Source of the DNA: an uncultured Prevotella sp. | Lineage (GTDB): Bacteria > Bacteroidota > Bacteroidia > Bacteroidales > Bacteroidaceae | Assembly: GCA_900770395.1 (NCBI GenBank) | Contig: CAAGKM010000030.1 | Location: 1 to 64,000 of the forward strand | Reading direction: 5' to 3' | DNA: 64,000 nucleotides | Part shown: piece by piece, positions 43,901-51,912 of the stretch | How the letters are laid out: each line of letters opens with the position of its first letter | How positions within the stretch are numbered: the first letter of the stretch is position 1 | Notes under the pieces: generated by a model | What the model was told of the DNA's origin: nothing | Database searches by the model: none | The model's input: the letters and a program-made list of their open reading frames with translations, nothing else | Translations under genes and position numbers: made by a program

Positions 43901-43990
43901 GTGGCGTGTCACAAACGAGAAGGAGAGGTAGAATACGCACACAAGAACAAGCATGAGTGCAATAAACTTTACAATTCCTTTGTTTTGCAT
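40964..43990 (-). CDS. secDF: Fused protein translocase subunit SecDF
   Basis: A 1008-residue SecD-SecF fusion. TM1 (VKFIALMLVLVCVFYLSFSF) is followed by the P1 region (GLGLDLKGGMNVILEVSVPD; NVVRNRIDKFGVVQPNIQKL). TM2-6 of the SecD half follow (GMAVDANVLIFERTKEEL), and then the SecF half with SKSIDFTGGRNYVMVFE, its P4 domain and the second set of TMs (YSINDKVVVFDRIRENL). It uses the proton gradient to pull preproteins after SecYEG. An Ala/Ser/Thr/Asp-rich insert (about residues 250-315, coded near 43.05-43.25 kb) interrupts the periplasmic P1 part. Confidence 0.97.
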   Translation of the reverse strand: MQNKGIVKFIALMLVLVCVFYLSFSFVTRHYESKAAAMGEVAGQEYLDSIKNEKVYLGAYTFKECREMEIGLGLDLKGGMNVILEVSVPDVVAALADHKTDAAFTKSMDEARKDEETSQDDFISLFVKHYKQNAPGHRLAEIFATQQMKGKVSTQSSDSEVEKALRTEVQAAVDNSFNVVRNRIDKFGVVQPNIQKLEGQSGRIMVEMPGVKEPERVRKLLQGSANLEFWETFNSQEIVPLLAQLNQKLVGADVDATAADSVAAPAAAADSTKAVAENADTTKAAAGSIAASLTKDKSTAADSKAAELAKKQNPLFSMFQPVQGQSLSVVGYAVYRDTAAINKMIYGDIAKTVLPSDLKLLWSAKAADFDKKGEVFELHAIKVTEPSGRAPLEGDVIVTAKDEFDQMGHPCVSMQMNSDGARRWAQLTKMNIGKAIAIVLDDAVYSAPRVNGEIPGGNSQITGNFSIEDTKDLANTLNSGKMPAPTRIVQEEVVGPTLGAQSIQQGVWSFIIAFVLLMIYMVMLYNVVPGMMANIAMLFNLFFTLGILTSFQAALTMPGIAGIVLSLGMAVDANVLIFERTKEELRNGLNAKEALKKGYANAFSAIFDSNLTSIITGIILYVFGTGPIRGFATTLIIGIVCSFFTAVYLTRLVFEYQMSKDRWLNLTFTTGFSKNMMQNTKYNFMGAYKRSYTIWGIAAVVFIGSFIVRGLSKSIDFTGGRNYVMVFEKAVEPEQIRTVLSGAFGENATTTAIALGTDGKTIRVSTNYKIESNSPTVDDEAEDILFKALSGAGLVSQKDVKAFKNPDVREGGSIISSTKVGPSMAKDITYGAIISVIIALIAIFLYILARFHNVAFSVGSIVALALDTLVVIGFYSILWGIVPMSLEIDQTFIGAILTVIGYSINDKVVVFDRIRENLALYPKRDRQQLFNDSLNQTLARTINTSATTFLVLAVIFLLGGDSIRSFAFAMLLGVVFGTLSSIFIAAPTALLTMGRHIRDEKEEDTVKA

Positions 43991-44059
43991 TTTGTTTTAA
44001 TTTATTATTTTTTGTTGTTATTATCAGTTATGTCTGCGTTGTTCACACAAATTAGCTTG

Positions 44060-44067
44060 CAAATATA
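44060..44067 (-). promoter_or_regulatory. -7 promoter element of secDF
   Basis: CAAATATA on the plus strand is TATATTTG on the minus strand, an exact TANNTTTG match about 70 bp before the secDF start. No convincing -33 element. Confidence 0.45.
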
Positions 44068-44116
44068 GTGATTTTTTTACAATTATCGAAATTTAGCGGC
44101 GAAAAAGACACATTTT

Positions 44117-45205
44117 TTAATGTTTCTTGTCAAATTTGAGCCAACAAATCATGGGATAATGGTCGCTGGCGTCGATTTTATCATCAACATAACAGTTGTA
44201 CGGCTCAAAGTGGTCAGAGCACAAAATATTGTCAATACGCACAAAAAATCCTTTCTGATTATATGACAGTCCCACGCCTCTGCCCGACTCCACGTAGCAG
44301 TCGGTCACCCCCTTCGCCACCATGCGGCGGGTGTAGCTTATGGGGTTGTCGTTGAAGTCGCCGCATAGAATTATGGGATACTGTCTGTGGCTCTCAACAT
44401 ATTCGTGAACGGCGCGTGCCTGTGGAGCACGCAACTTGTTCGACTCGGCAAGCGTGTGCAGCAGCCTCTTCGACTCCTCGCGCATGGTGTCCTTGCCGAG
44501 ATTGCCTTTCATCATCTCCTTATACTTCTTGCGGTCTGAGCGCGAGAGATGCGTTGTCTCAAAATGGTTGACAATAACAAGCAGCGTGTCGCCCTGCCTC
44601 TTGAGATAATACGCCATACTGAGGTTGGCATCCGACGGATAGTCGATTTTCTCGCGGCGCAGGATGGGATAACGGCTGTAAATGCCCATGCCGTTGGTGC
44701 CTTTGGGATTGCTCACTATACATGTGTCGGTGTAGGCATACAGGCTGTCAAGCCGCATACGGCGCTCACTGCTGATGCCGGCATCCTCCTGCAGGCACAC
44801 AATGTCGGCGTCGCTGTCCCTGATATAATCGAAAATCATGTCAAACGCATCGTCGTAGCGCGGTTCGCCCGAATATGCCTGAATGTTCCACGTCATCACC
44901 TTAATGCAGTTCTCAGGCAGGTCGCGCCTCATGTTCACAGGCAGATAGATGCTTATTGGCACATAGCACGCAAGATAGCCGAGAACGGGGATGATGACCA
45001 TGCGCAGCCTGAACACCACCCAGAACACGATAAACGCCAGGTTGACAATCAGAAAGAACGGGAACGCCAAACCCGCTGTAGACAACATCGGATAGCGTTC
45101 GGGATTGACATAATCGGCAAACCCAACAAGAAACATAACAATGATGACAGCAACATTGGCACCTGCCACTATCTTCACCGTGAAATCCTTTATCTGTCTT
45201 ATCAT
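44117..45205 (-). CDS. Membrane-anchored endonuclease/exonuclease/phosphatase-fold protein
   Basis: A 362-residue protein with three N-terminal membrane segments (IVAGANVAVIIVMFLVGF; STAGLAFPFFLIVNLAFIVFWVVF; MVIIPVLGYLACYVPISIYL) and a DNase I-like domain from about 100. Its metal and catalytic residues are visible: MTWNIQ, LQED, NHFETTHL, LCGDFNDNP and the terminal SDHYP. It is likely an exported or periplasmic-facing phosphodiesterase; substrates of such anchored EEP proteins are mostly unknown. The minus-strand order is rhomboid, repeat element, this gene, secDF. Confidence 0.88.
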   Translation of the reverse strand: MIRQIKDFTVKIVAGANVAVIIVMFLVGFADYVNPERYPMLSTAGLAFPFFLIVNLAFIVFWVVFRLRMVIIPVLGYLACYVPISIYLPVNMRRDLPENCIKVMTWNIQAYSGEPRYDDAFDMIFDYIRDSDADIVCLQEDAGISSERRMRLDSLYAYTDTCIVSNPKGTNGMGIYSRYPILRREKIDYPSDANLSMAYYLKRQGDTLLVIVNHFETTHLSRSDRKKYKEMMKGNLGKDTMREESKRLLHTLAESNKLRAPQARAVHEYVESHRQYPIILCGDFNDNPISYTRRMVAKGVTDCYVESGRGVGLSYNQKGFFVRIDNILCSDHFEPYNCYVDDKIDASDHYPMICWLKFDKKH

Positions 45206-45218
45206 TCAGCTTGTAAAT

Positions 45219-45369
45219 TTTGAATTACGAATTGTTCTCGCTTCGCTGCGATTAAGAGTTACTAAGTTAAGAATTGCTACGGCTGGTTTTTGCACAACCA
45301 ATTTGTAATTGAATAATTCTTCATCGGCTTTAGCCGACCAATTCGTAACTCGTAATTCATAACTCGTAA
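45219..45369 (-). repeat. About 150-bp dispersed palindromic element, copy A (between rhomboid and EEP genes)
   Basis: Ends GAATTACGAATTGTTC (45220 onward) and CCAATTCGTAACTCGTAATTC (near 45340-45360) are inverted. Inside are CTTCGCTGCGATTAAGAGTT and the mini-palindrome TCGGCTTTAGCCGA. It abuts the rhomboid stop codon (TTA at 45370). About 80-85 percent of bases match copy B at 47.7 kb in the same orientation. No ORF. Confidence 0.8.
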
Positions 45370-46308
45370 TTAATCATCCTTATGGCTCAGTTCAAACAGC
45401 CTGCGCTTCTCCTCGGCAGTGAGACTGTCGTAACCGCTCTTGCGAATCTTGTCGAGAATGGAGTCGATGATGTCCTGCTCTGCTTTCTTGCGGGCATTAT
45501 ACTCCTCGTCGGGCTCTGTACGCACCTTGTTGTCGGCAGGCGCTCCGCCCTTATGCACAGTCATCTCCACATTATTCCTGCGGTATTGCTCATAGTTCTG
45601 GCGCATCCTGTTGAAAAGCCCTGTACCGCTATTTATATTATAATAGGTGTTATAAGGATGCTTGTGCCAATATCTTATGAGAAGATAGCCGAAGAACATG
45701 CCGCCGAGGTGCGCCATGTGGGCAACACCATCGTTCGACGAGCCTAAAGCCATGAACAGCTCCACACCAGCATAGAATACCACAAACCATTTTGCCTTGA
45801 TGGGCACGGGCAGCGGAAAAATAAAAATGCGCTCGTTGGGGAAGGTCATACCGAAAGCAAGCAGAATGGCGTATACAGCTCCAGAAGCTCCTATTGTGCG
45901 CCAGAGGTTGAGCGAGTCGGCAGCCATCTGGGGCAGATGGAAAGCGTCGGCAAACGAGAGCTGCGGGTTCATCACTAACAGCTCAGCAAACTGTGCCACC
46001 TCCTGGATAATACCAGCGCCCACTCCACATATAATGTAATAAAAAAGGAACCTGCGTGCACCCCACACTCTCTCAATCACACAGCCAAACATCCACAGCG
46101 CAAACATATTAAAAAACAGGTGGGTGAAACCGCCATGCAGGAACATGTAGGTGACAAGCTGATAAACAGAGAAATGGCTTGCCAAGAAGAAGTGCAATCC
46201 AAACATAGAGTCGAGCTGCACGCCCATATTCTGAAAGATATATTGGGCTACAAACACGATTACATTTATAATTAACAGGTTCTTTGTGACCGTTGGGATA
46301 TTCTGCAT
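45370..46308 (-). CDS. Rhomboid-family intramembrane serine protease
   Basis: A 312-residue protein with six membrane segments. Motifs: MFLHGGFTHLFFNMFALWMFG (TM2 His/Asn region), GASGAVYA with the catalytic Ser in TM4, and HMAHLGGMFFGYLL with the catalytic His in TM6. The C-terminal 90 residues are soluble, charged and helical (DEEYNARKKAEQDIIDSILD). It cleaves membrane proteins within the bilayer; its substrates are unknown. It has its own promoter and diverges from HU. Confidence 0.93.
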   Translation of the reverse strand: MQNIPTVTKNLLIINVIVFVAQYIFQNMGVQLDSMFGLHFFLASHFSVYQLVTYMFLHGGFTHLFFNMFALWMFGCVIERVWGARRFLFYYIICGVGAGIIQEVAQFAELLVMNPQLSFADAFHLPQMAADSLNLWRTIGASGAVYAILLAFGMTFPNERIFIFPLPVPIKAKWFVVFYAGVELFMALGSSNDGVAHMAHLGGMFFGYLLIRYWHKHPYNTYYNINSGTGLFNRMRQNYEQYRRNNVEMTVHKGGAPADNKVRTEPDEEYNARKKAEQDIIDSILDKIRKSGYDSLTAEEKRRLFELSHKDD

Positions 46309-46384
46309 ACAAACTTTATTTTAATGTGTTATTATTACTTGCCTCAAAGCAACGTCTTATTTTTTTAATGCGCTTATTTGCTTG

Positions 46385-46413
46385 CAAAATTACGAAAAAT
46401 ATCTGTTAAACAA
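46385..46413 (-). promoter_or_regulatory. Promoter of the rhomboid gene
   Basis: Minus strand -7 TAATTTTG (CAAAATTA at 46385-46392) with a -33 TTG (CAA at 46411-46413) 18 bp away. Confidence 0.55.
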
Positions 46414-46475
46414 CATAAAAAACGCCTTTATCGGAAAAAAAATAAAGAAAAATCAATTTTTTTTCGATTTTTTGA

Positions 46476-46505
46476 TTGTTTAATGAAATTTTTATCATAT
46501 CTTTG
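46476..46505 (+). promoter_or_regulatory. Promoter of the HU gene
   Basis: -7 TATCTTTG (46498-46505) with TTG (46476-46478) 19 bp upstream, in very AT-rich DNA. Confidence 0.65.
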
Positions 46506-46551
46506 CGGATAGAAATAATAACATTCACAACATTTTAAACTTAAAAAGATT

Positions 46552-46824
46552 ATGAACAAGACAGATTTAGCAAAGAAGATGGCAGAAAGTGCTGGCATCA
46601 GCCAGGCATCAGCCAAGAAGGCTCTCGACGCAGCTCTTGCAGCCATCAAAGACGCTCTCGTAGCAGGTGACAAGGTTGCCCTTATCGGCTTCGGTACATT
46701 CAGTGTTAACGAGCGCCCAGCTCGCGAGGGTATCAACCCTGCAACAAAACAGAAGATTACAATCGCTGCTAAGAAGGTGGCAAAGTTCAAGGCAGGCGCA
46801 GAGATTGCAAACGCAATCAACTAA
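46552..46824 (+). CDS. HU-family DNA-binding protein
   Basis: A 90-residue HU/IHF-type histone-like protein: MNKTDLAKKMAESAGISQASAKKAL dimerisation helices (quoted in part: MNKTDLAKKMAES), IGFGTFSVNERPAREG, then the DNA-binding arm with INPATKQKITIAAKKVAKF. The length is exactly that of HU. It bends and compacts DNA and should be highly expressed. It is a single-gene unit with its own promoter and a strong terminator, and the only plus-strand gene between 25 and 56 kb. Confidence 0.96.
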   Translation: MNKTDLAKKMAESAGISQASAKKALDAALAAIKDALVAGDKVALIGFGTFSVNERPAREGINPATKQKITIAAKKVAKFKAGAEIANAIN

Positions 46825-46833
46825 ATATTGTAA

Positions 46834-46880
46834 ACAAAAAAGAAAGGCGACACTCATGCGGGTGTCGCCTTTCTTTTATG
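46834..46880. terminator. Bidirectional terminator between HU and kduD
   Basis: A 13-bp perfect stem AGAAAGGCGACAC (46841-46853) / GTGTCGCCTTTCT (46862-46874) with T-rich sequence following on the plus strand (TTTTATG) and A-rich sequence before it (AAACAAAAA), so it can stop HU and the converging kduD. Confidence 0.9.
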
Positions 46881-46890
46881 CGTTTAAAAC

Positions 46891-47694
46891 TTATTGCGGC
46901 TGCTTGCCGATATAAGCGAGAATACCACCGTCAACATAAAGCACGTGACCGTTTACGGCGTCAGATGCCTTTGATGCGAGGAACACTGCGGGACCACCAA
47001 GCTCAGATGGGTCGAGCCAGCGTCCGGCAGGAGTCTTTGCGCAGATGAAGCTGTCGAATGGATGACGACTGCCGTCGGGCTGACGCTCGCGCAGAGGCGC
47101 TGTCTGAGGAGTGGCAATGTAGCCAGGACCGATGCCGTTGCACTGGATGTTATACTCGCCATACTCTGAGCAGATGTTGCGGGTGAGCATCTTCAGACCG
47201 CCCTTGGCAGCGGCGTATGCCGATACAGTCTCGCGGCCAAGCTCGCTCATCATAGAGCAGATGTTTATAATCTTGCCCTCGCGGCGCTCCATCATCTCAG
47301 GAAGCACAGCTGATGACACGATGAACGGAGCCACCAGGTCAACGTCGATAACCTGCTGGAACTCGGCGCGCTTCATCTCATGCATAGGAATACGCTTGAT
47401 GATGCCGGCATTGTTTACCAGAATATCAATCTGACCAACCTCAGCGTGAATCTTCTCAACAGTAGCCTTCACTGCCGCCTCGTCGGTAACGTCGCAAACA
47501 TAACCGTGAACGTTCTCGATACCTGCCTCCTTATAGTTGGCAAGACCGCGCTCAAGAGCAGCCTCGTGGATGTCGTTGAAAATGATGTTTTTGATACCTG
47601 CCGCAACAAATGCCTTAGCAATGTTGAAGCCAATCCCGTAAGAAGCGCCGGTAATCCAGGCGTTCTTACCCTCAAGTGAAAACATGTTTGCCAT
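46891..47694 (-). CDS. kduD: 2-dehydro-3-deoxy-D-gluconate 5-dehydrogenase (KduD-type SDR)
   Basis: A 267-residue short-chain dehydrogenase: cofactor motif TGASYGIG, NNAG, catalytic Ser (SMMSEL region), YAAAKGG with Tyr and Lys, and the KduD-like AGIIKRIPM and TPAGRWLDPSELGGPAVFLAS. It reduces 2,5-diketo-3-deoxygluconate to 2-keto-3-deoxygluconate in pectin or uronate catabolism. The close relative gluconate 5-dehydrogenase cannot be excluded, but the kduI gene directly upstream favours KduD. The two genes are separated by a 150-bp palindromic element. Confidence 0.88.
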   Translation of the reverse strand: MANMFSLEGKNAWITGASYGIGFNIAKAFVAAGIKNIIFNDIHEAALERGLANYKEAGIENVHGYVCDVTDEAAVKATVEKIHAEVGQIDILVNNAGIIKRIPMHEMKRAEFQQVIDVDLVAPFIVSSAVLPEMMERREGKIINICSMMSELGRETVSAYAAAKGGLKMLTRNICSEYGEYNIQCNGIGPGYIATPQTAPLRERQPDGSRHPFDSFICAKTPAGRWLDPSELGGPAVFLASKASDAVNGHVLYVDGGILAYIGKQPQ

Positions 47695-47708
47695 ATTTTA
47701 AAATTTTA

Positions 47709-47862
47709 AATTTTGAATTTTGAATTACGAATTGTTCTTGCTTCGCTGCGATTAAGAATTAAAAAATTAAGAATTACTGCAGCAGTGTTTTGCACTGCCA
47801 ATTTATAATTAAATAATTCTTCATCGGCTTTAGTCGACCAATTCGTAATTCGTAACTCGTAA
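47709..47862 (-). repeat. About 150-bp dispersed palindromic element, copy B (between kduI and kduD)
   Basis: Same element and orientation as at 45.2 kb: GAATTACGAATTGTTCTTGC near 47722, CTTCGCTGCGATTAAGAATT, CTTCATCGGCTTTAGTCGAC and the inverted end CAATTCGTAATTCGTAACTC (near 47841). It abuts the kduI stop codon (TTA at 47863), as copy A abuts the rhomboid stop. Confidence 0.8.
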
Positions 47863-48708
47863 TTATTTCAAGTCCGTAATCTTCGAGAAGTCCTGGTCGC
47901 CGTAGTCGAGGTTCTCACCGCCCATACCCCAGATAAAAGTATAGTTATGTGTTGCTGCTGCGCTGTGGATGCTCCACTCTGGTGAGAGTACAGCCTGATC
48001 GCCCTTCATCCAGATGTTGCGTGTCTCCTGCACCTCACCCATGAAGTGGCATACTGCCTGGTCCTCGGGCACCTCAAAATAGAAGTAAGCCTCCATGCGG
48101 CGGCTGTGTACGTGTGCAGGCATGGTGTTCCAAACGCTGCCTGGAGCAAGCTCGGTCATACCCATCTGCAACTGGCATGAATCAACCACCTGGCTTACCA
48201 GCATCTTGTTGATGTCGCGCTCGTTGCTTGTCTCAAGCGCACCCATGTGTGCCACCACTGCATCCTTCTTTGTAACCTTTTTGCAAGGATATTCCTTATG
48301 TGCGGTTACGCTGTTGAAGTAGAACTTCGCAGGGCAATTGGCATCCTTGCTGATGAACACCACGTCGCGGTCGCCACGGCCGATATAGAGAGCCTCCTTA
48401 TATGCGAGGGTAAACTCCTCGTTGCCTACCTTTACAATGCCCTCACCCTTGCCTACATTGAACACACCAACCTCACGGCGGGTTGTGAAGAAGTCAGCCT
48501 TCAGCGGGTCAATAGCCTCAAGTTTAAGCTCCTCGTTCACCGGCATTGCACCTCCAACCACCATACGGTCGTACATAGAATAAACCATGTTCACCTCATC
48601 GGCTGCAAACACCTTCTCAATCAGAAAGTCACGGCGGATGCGTGTTGTGTCATAATGCTTTGCATCCTCTGGATGGGCAGCATAGCGGATTTCATAATTT
48701 GTCTTCAT
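47863..48708 (-). CDS. kduI: 5-dehydro-4-deoxy-D-glucuronate isomerase
   Basis: A 281-residue KduI starting MKTNYEIRYAAHPEDAKHYD at ATG 48708. The frame is open 26 codons further upstream, but that part overlaps the promoter and is Lys/Asn-rich junk. The cupin metal site is visible in HVHSRRMEAYFYFEVPE and the late WSIHSAAATHNY. It converts 5-keto-4-deoxyuronate, made from unsaturated galacturonate after pectate lyase action, to 2,5-diketo-3-deoxygluconate, the substrate of KduD. It has a good promoter. Confidence 0.95.
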   Translation of the reverse strand: MKTNYEIRYAAHPEDAKHYDTTRIRRDFLIEKVFAADEVNMVYSMYDRMVVGGAMPVNEELKLEAIDPLKADFFTTRREVGVFNVGKGEGIVKVGNEEFTLAYKEALYIGRGDRDVVFISKDANCPAKFYFNSVTAHKEYPCKKVTKKDAVVAHMGALETSNERDINKMLVSQVVDSCQLQMGMTELAPGSVWNTMPAHVHSRRMEAYFYFEVPEDQAVCHFMGEVQETRNIWMKGDQAVLSPEWSIHSAAATHNYTFIWGMGGENLDYGDQDFSKITDLK

Positions 48709-48763
48709 AATGTTTATATTTTTATAGTTTCGTTTTTTTGACTTATTTTTGTGTATTTGTGTA

Positions 48764-48794
48764 CAAAGATACAAATAAACGGGCACAGAACAAA
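48764..48794 (-). promoter_or_regulatory. Promoter of kduI(-kduD)
   Basis: Minus strand TTTG (CAAA 48791-48794) and TATCTTTG (CAAAGATA 48764-48771), 19 bp apart, about 55 bp before the kduI start. Confidence 0.78.
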
Positions 48795-48819
48795 ATATAA
48801 AATAAAATTTTAATGTTTT

Positions 48820-50556
48820 TTATTCAAAGTGTATCCAGTCCACTTCCATCCAGCCGCTGTCGTTCTTGGCACCGGGACGGCAGCAGAACAGACCAACCTT
48901 TGCGCCAATCCACTTGCCCACAACAGCCTTGAAGTCGCTTCCGAGCGTCTGGAACTTCTTGCCGTCGGTGCTCCACTGCATCGTGCACCATGCCTCAGGC
49001 TCATGACCTGCCTTCAGGCGCTTGGCTTTCACTACGATGCGCAAATAGACATCGGGAGTTGAGGGACGGCCGCTGAACTTGAGCGACTCACCGTTGGTGG
49101 AGAGATATTTATTGGTATATGGCACCTCACCCTCAACGCTCGGCAGCTTTACGCTTGTTACGATGGTCTCAGCCTTGCCTTTCAGGGCATCTTTGCAGTC
49201 AACGCGCTGCAACTCGAAGCCGTCCTTGGTGTCCACAATCTTCAGCGCGGCATAGCTCTGACCCATCATTATCAGTCCGCAGTTCTCGCCACGTGGCTTA
49301 AAGTCGGGGTTGGGCGTGAACCTAACTTTTGCAGTCACAGTGAAATTTTCAGCCGGCAGCTTTTGCAGCAACAGGTTGGGGCAGTCGCTCAAATTCTTGT
49401 AGTTTGGACGATTCTCAACCGAATACAGGCGCAACACCTGCTTCTTGGCGTCGCAGAACGACCAGTAGTGGCTTGGCAAACCGTGCCACTGCCATTGCCA
49501 GCCCAGCTTGTTGGCAGTGAAGTCGTCGCTCTCGTTGGGCTGAAAGTCACCACTCGACGGCAGGTTGGGCTTCTTGTATTTGTTCACAGGCTCACCGACA
49601 CCATCGCCGTCCTTGTCTACGCCAATCACTGGCCAGTCGTTGACCCATTTCATTGGCTGGAGGTGAACCACACGTCCGTAGGCATCCTTGTCCTGGAAAT
49701 GCAGGAACCAGTCCTCGCCGTTCTGTGTGTCAACCCATCCGCCCTGATGAGGACCGTTCACTAAGGTGTTATTGCCCTGAGCCATCACCACACGCTCCTC
49801 GTATGGTCCGAAGGGTTCCTTTGAGCGCAGAACCACCTGCCATCCTGTAGGCACGCCACCTGCGGGACTCATTATATAATAATATCCGTTGCGCTTGTAT
49901 AGCTTTGTGCCCTCGATGGTGGGCTGTGTGTCGTGACCGTCGTAGATTATGCGGCCCGGACCGATAGTGCTCTTGCCGTCGGGAGTCATCTCGGTCATAA
50001 ACAGCACACTCTTAACTCCTGCTCTTGAGCCTGCGCAGCCGTAAGAGAGCCATGCCATGCCGTCCTCATCCCACAGCGGACAGCAGTCAATCATTCCCTT
50101 GCCCTCCTTCACCATCACAGGCTTGTCCCAATGTCCGCTCGGGTCTTTAGTCTTTACCATGAACAGACCGCGGTCGGGATCTCCCCAATAGATGAAGAAC
50201 TCACCGTTGTGGTGACGTATTGATGGTGCCCATACGGCGTTGCCGTGCTGCACTGCCTCTGCCCACTCATCGCCTGGATACCAGTCCTCAAGCGCAGCAC
50301 CTATAATCTCCCAGTTCACAAGGTCGGTGGAGTGAAGCACCTGCAAGCCGGGGAAACAGTTGAACGATGATGATGTCATATAATAATCGTTGCCCACACG
50401 ACACACATCAGGGTCGCTGTAGTCAGCATTGAGTACCGGGTTGCGGTATTCTGTCTTGCTCACATTCGGATTCCATGTCCTCGACTTTGTCTGTGCCTGT
50501 ACCGTTGTTGCCACAGCAAGTCCCAACAGTCCGAAAATAAGATGTCTTTTCTTCAT
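48820..50556 (-). CDS. Glycoside hydrolase family 43 (secreted)
   Basis: A 578-residue enzyme with signal peptide (LLGLAVATTVQAQ). A five-bladed GH43 domain spans about 35-330: catalytic base Asp in NADYSDPDVCRVG, transition-state Asp region MIDCCPLWDEDG, and acid Glu in QPTIEGTKLYKRNGYYY. A C-terminal beta-sandwich (about 370-578; WQWHGLPSHYW, GLFCCRPGAKNDSGWMEVDW) resembles the accessory domain of GH43 subfamily 12-type enzymes. Activity is probably beta-xylosidase, alpha-L-arabinofuranosidase or a galactan-active enzyme on pectin side chains; the exact one is not deducible. It precedes kduI on the same strand with a separate promoter. Confidence 0.9.
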   Translation of the reverse strand: MKKRHLIFGLLGLAVATTVQAQTKSRTWNPNVSKTEYRNPVLNADYSDPDVCRVGNDYYMTSSSFNCFPGLQVLHSTDLVNWEIIGAALEDWYPGDEWAEAVQHGNAVWAPSIRHHNGEFFIYWGDPDRGLFMVKTKDPSGHWDKPVMVKEGKGMIDCCPLWDEDGMAWLSYGCAGSRAGVKSVLFMTEMTPDGKSTIGPGRIIYDGHDTQPTIEGTKLYKRNGYYYIMSPAGGVPTGWQVVLRSKEPFGPYEERVVMAQGNNTLVNGPHQGGWVDTQNGEDWFLHFQDKDAYGRVVHLQPMKWVNDWPVIGVDKDGDGVGEPVNKYKKPNLPSSGDFQPNESDDFTANKLGWQWQWHGLPSHYWSFCDAKKQVLRLYSVENRPNYKNLSDCPNLLLQKLPAENFTVTAKVRFTPNPDFKPRGENCGLIMMGQSYAALKIVDTKDGFELQRVDCKDALKGKAETIVTSVKLPSVEGEVPYTNKYLSTNGESLKFSGRPSTPDVYLRIVVKAKRLKAGHEPEAWCTMQWSTDGKKFQTLGSDFKAVVGKWIGAKVGLFCCRPGAKNDSGWMEVDWIHFE

Positions 50557-50597
50557 AGTTTTGCTTTGTTTTAATATTTTTTATGTAGTTTCGGCTA

Positions 50598-50628
50598 CAA
50601 AGTTACGAATAAATGTGAGAAACACAAA
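50598..50628 (-). promoter_or_regulatory. Promoter of the GH43 gene
   Basis: Minus strand TTTG (CAAA 50625-50628) and TAACTTTG (CAAAGTTA 50598-50605), 19 bp apart, about 40 bp before the start codon. Confidence 0.78.
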
Positions 50629-50639
50629 AAAAATGTTGA

Positions 50640-50685
50640 AAAACTTAAGAAAAATTGGGCGAGAACACGAATGTTCCCACCCAAT
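50640..50685 (-). terminator. Terminator of ackA
   Basis: Minus-strand hairpin with arms 50654-50667 and 50672-50685 (ATTGGG...GAACA / TGTTC...CCCAAT, small internal loop), followed by TTTTTC. It lies 24 bp after the ackA stop and just before the GH43 promoter. Confidence 0.7.
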
Positions 50686-50708
50686 ACATTATCTTAACAA
50701 TTATTATT

Positions 50709-51902
50709 TTACAGCAGCGACATAGTATCGGTTGCAATTACAAGCTCCTCATCGGTAGGAATAACCACCACAGTCACAGGAGAATCATCGGTAGAGATAA
50801 TAGCCTCAACACCGCGAACCTTCGCGTTCTTCTCCTCATCGAGCTTAACTCCCATCCACTCCATGTTCTCACATACAGCAGCACGCATGGAAGCCTGGTT
50901 CTCTCCCACTCCGGCTGTGAACACGATGATGTCGGCACCGCCCATAGCCGCAGCATATGCGCCAACATACTTCTTTATGCGGTAATTGTACATCTCAAGG
51001 GCAAGAACAGCCTTTTTGTCGCCATTCTCAGCAGCGGCGTCAATCTCACGCATATCGCTTGATATGCCCGTGATGCCCTGCACACCGCTCTTCTTGTTGA
51101 GCAGATTTGATATACCATCGGCATCAAGACCGAGCTTCTTCTGGATGAATGCAATAGCACCGCCGTCAATATCGCCTGAGCGGGTACCCATCATCACACC
51201 CTCAAGCGGAGTAAGGCCCATTGAAGTGTCGATACACTTGCCGTGCTTAACAGCAGCCACAGAGCCACCGTTACCGATATGGCAGGTGATGATGTGCTGG
51301 TCATCATAGTTCACGCCAAGGAACTCACAGGCACGCTTTGACACGTAACGGTGGCTTGTGCCGTGGAAACCGTAGCGGCGGATACCATACTTCTCATACA
51401 ATTCGTATGGGATGGCATACATATAGGCATAGTCGGGCATAGTCTGATGGAAAGCAGTGTCGAACACACCCACCTGAGGCAGACCAGGCATAAGCTCCTT
51501 AACGGCATTCACACCCTTGAGGTTAGCAGGGTTATGAAGCGGAGCAAGATCGGAACACTCCTCGAATGCCTTCAGCACCTCGTCGGTGAGGACAACACTC
51601 TGATTGAACTTCTCACCGCCGTGCACCATACGGTGACCAACAGCGTCAATCTCCTTCAAATCCTTTATAACGCCAATCTCAGGGTCAGTGAGAAGTGAGA
51701 AAATAAACTTCACGCCCTCAGTATGCTCGGTGATGTCGTGCATTATCTGCTTCTTCTCGCCGTTGGCAAGCTTTACCTTCACAAAGGCGCCGTCGAGACC
51801 TACACGCTCGGCACCGCCCGATGTCATCACACTCTTGTCATCCATATTGTACAGTGCGTACTTAATGGATGAAGAACCACAGTTTAATACTAATATTTTC
51901 AT
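50709..51902 (-). CDS. ackA: Acetate kinase
   Basis: A 397-residue enzyme starting MKILVLNCGSSSIKYALYN at ATG 51902; an upstream in-frame extension of 24 codons overlaps pta and is not family-like. Signatures: NCGSSSIK, GHRMVHGGEKF, DTAFHQTMP, YGFHGTSHRYV, CHIGNGGSV and TPLEGVMMGTRSGDID. It converts acetyl phosphate plus ADP to acetate and ATP. Only 10 bp downstream of pta, so the two form the acetate-production operon. Confidence 0.97.
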   Translation of the reverse strand: MKILVLNCGSSSIKYALYNMDDKSVMTSGGAERVGLDGAFVKVKLANGEKKQIMHDITEHTEGVKFIFSLLTDPEIGVIKDLKEIDAVGHRMVHGGEKFNQSVVLTDEVLKAFEECSDLAPLHNPANLKGVNAVKELMPGLPQVGVFDTAFHQTMPDYAYMYAIPYELYEKYGIRRYGFHGTSHRYVSKRACEFLGVNYDDQHIITCHIGNGGSVAAVKHGKCIDTSMGLTPLEGVMMGTRSGDIDGGAIAFIQKKLGLDADGISNLLNKKSGVQGITGISSDMREIDAAAENGDKKAVLALEMYNYRIKKYVGAYAAAMGGADIIVFTAGVGENQASMRAAVCENMEWMGVKLDEEKNAKVRGVEAIISTDDSPVTVVVIPTDEELVIATDTMSLL

Positions 51903-51912
51903 TTTTTTTACT

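Noticed and set aside
48709..48786. Upstream extension of kduI
   Set aside because: The extension covers the leader up to the promoter box; MKTNYEIRY is the family start.
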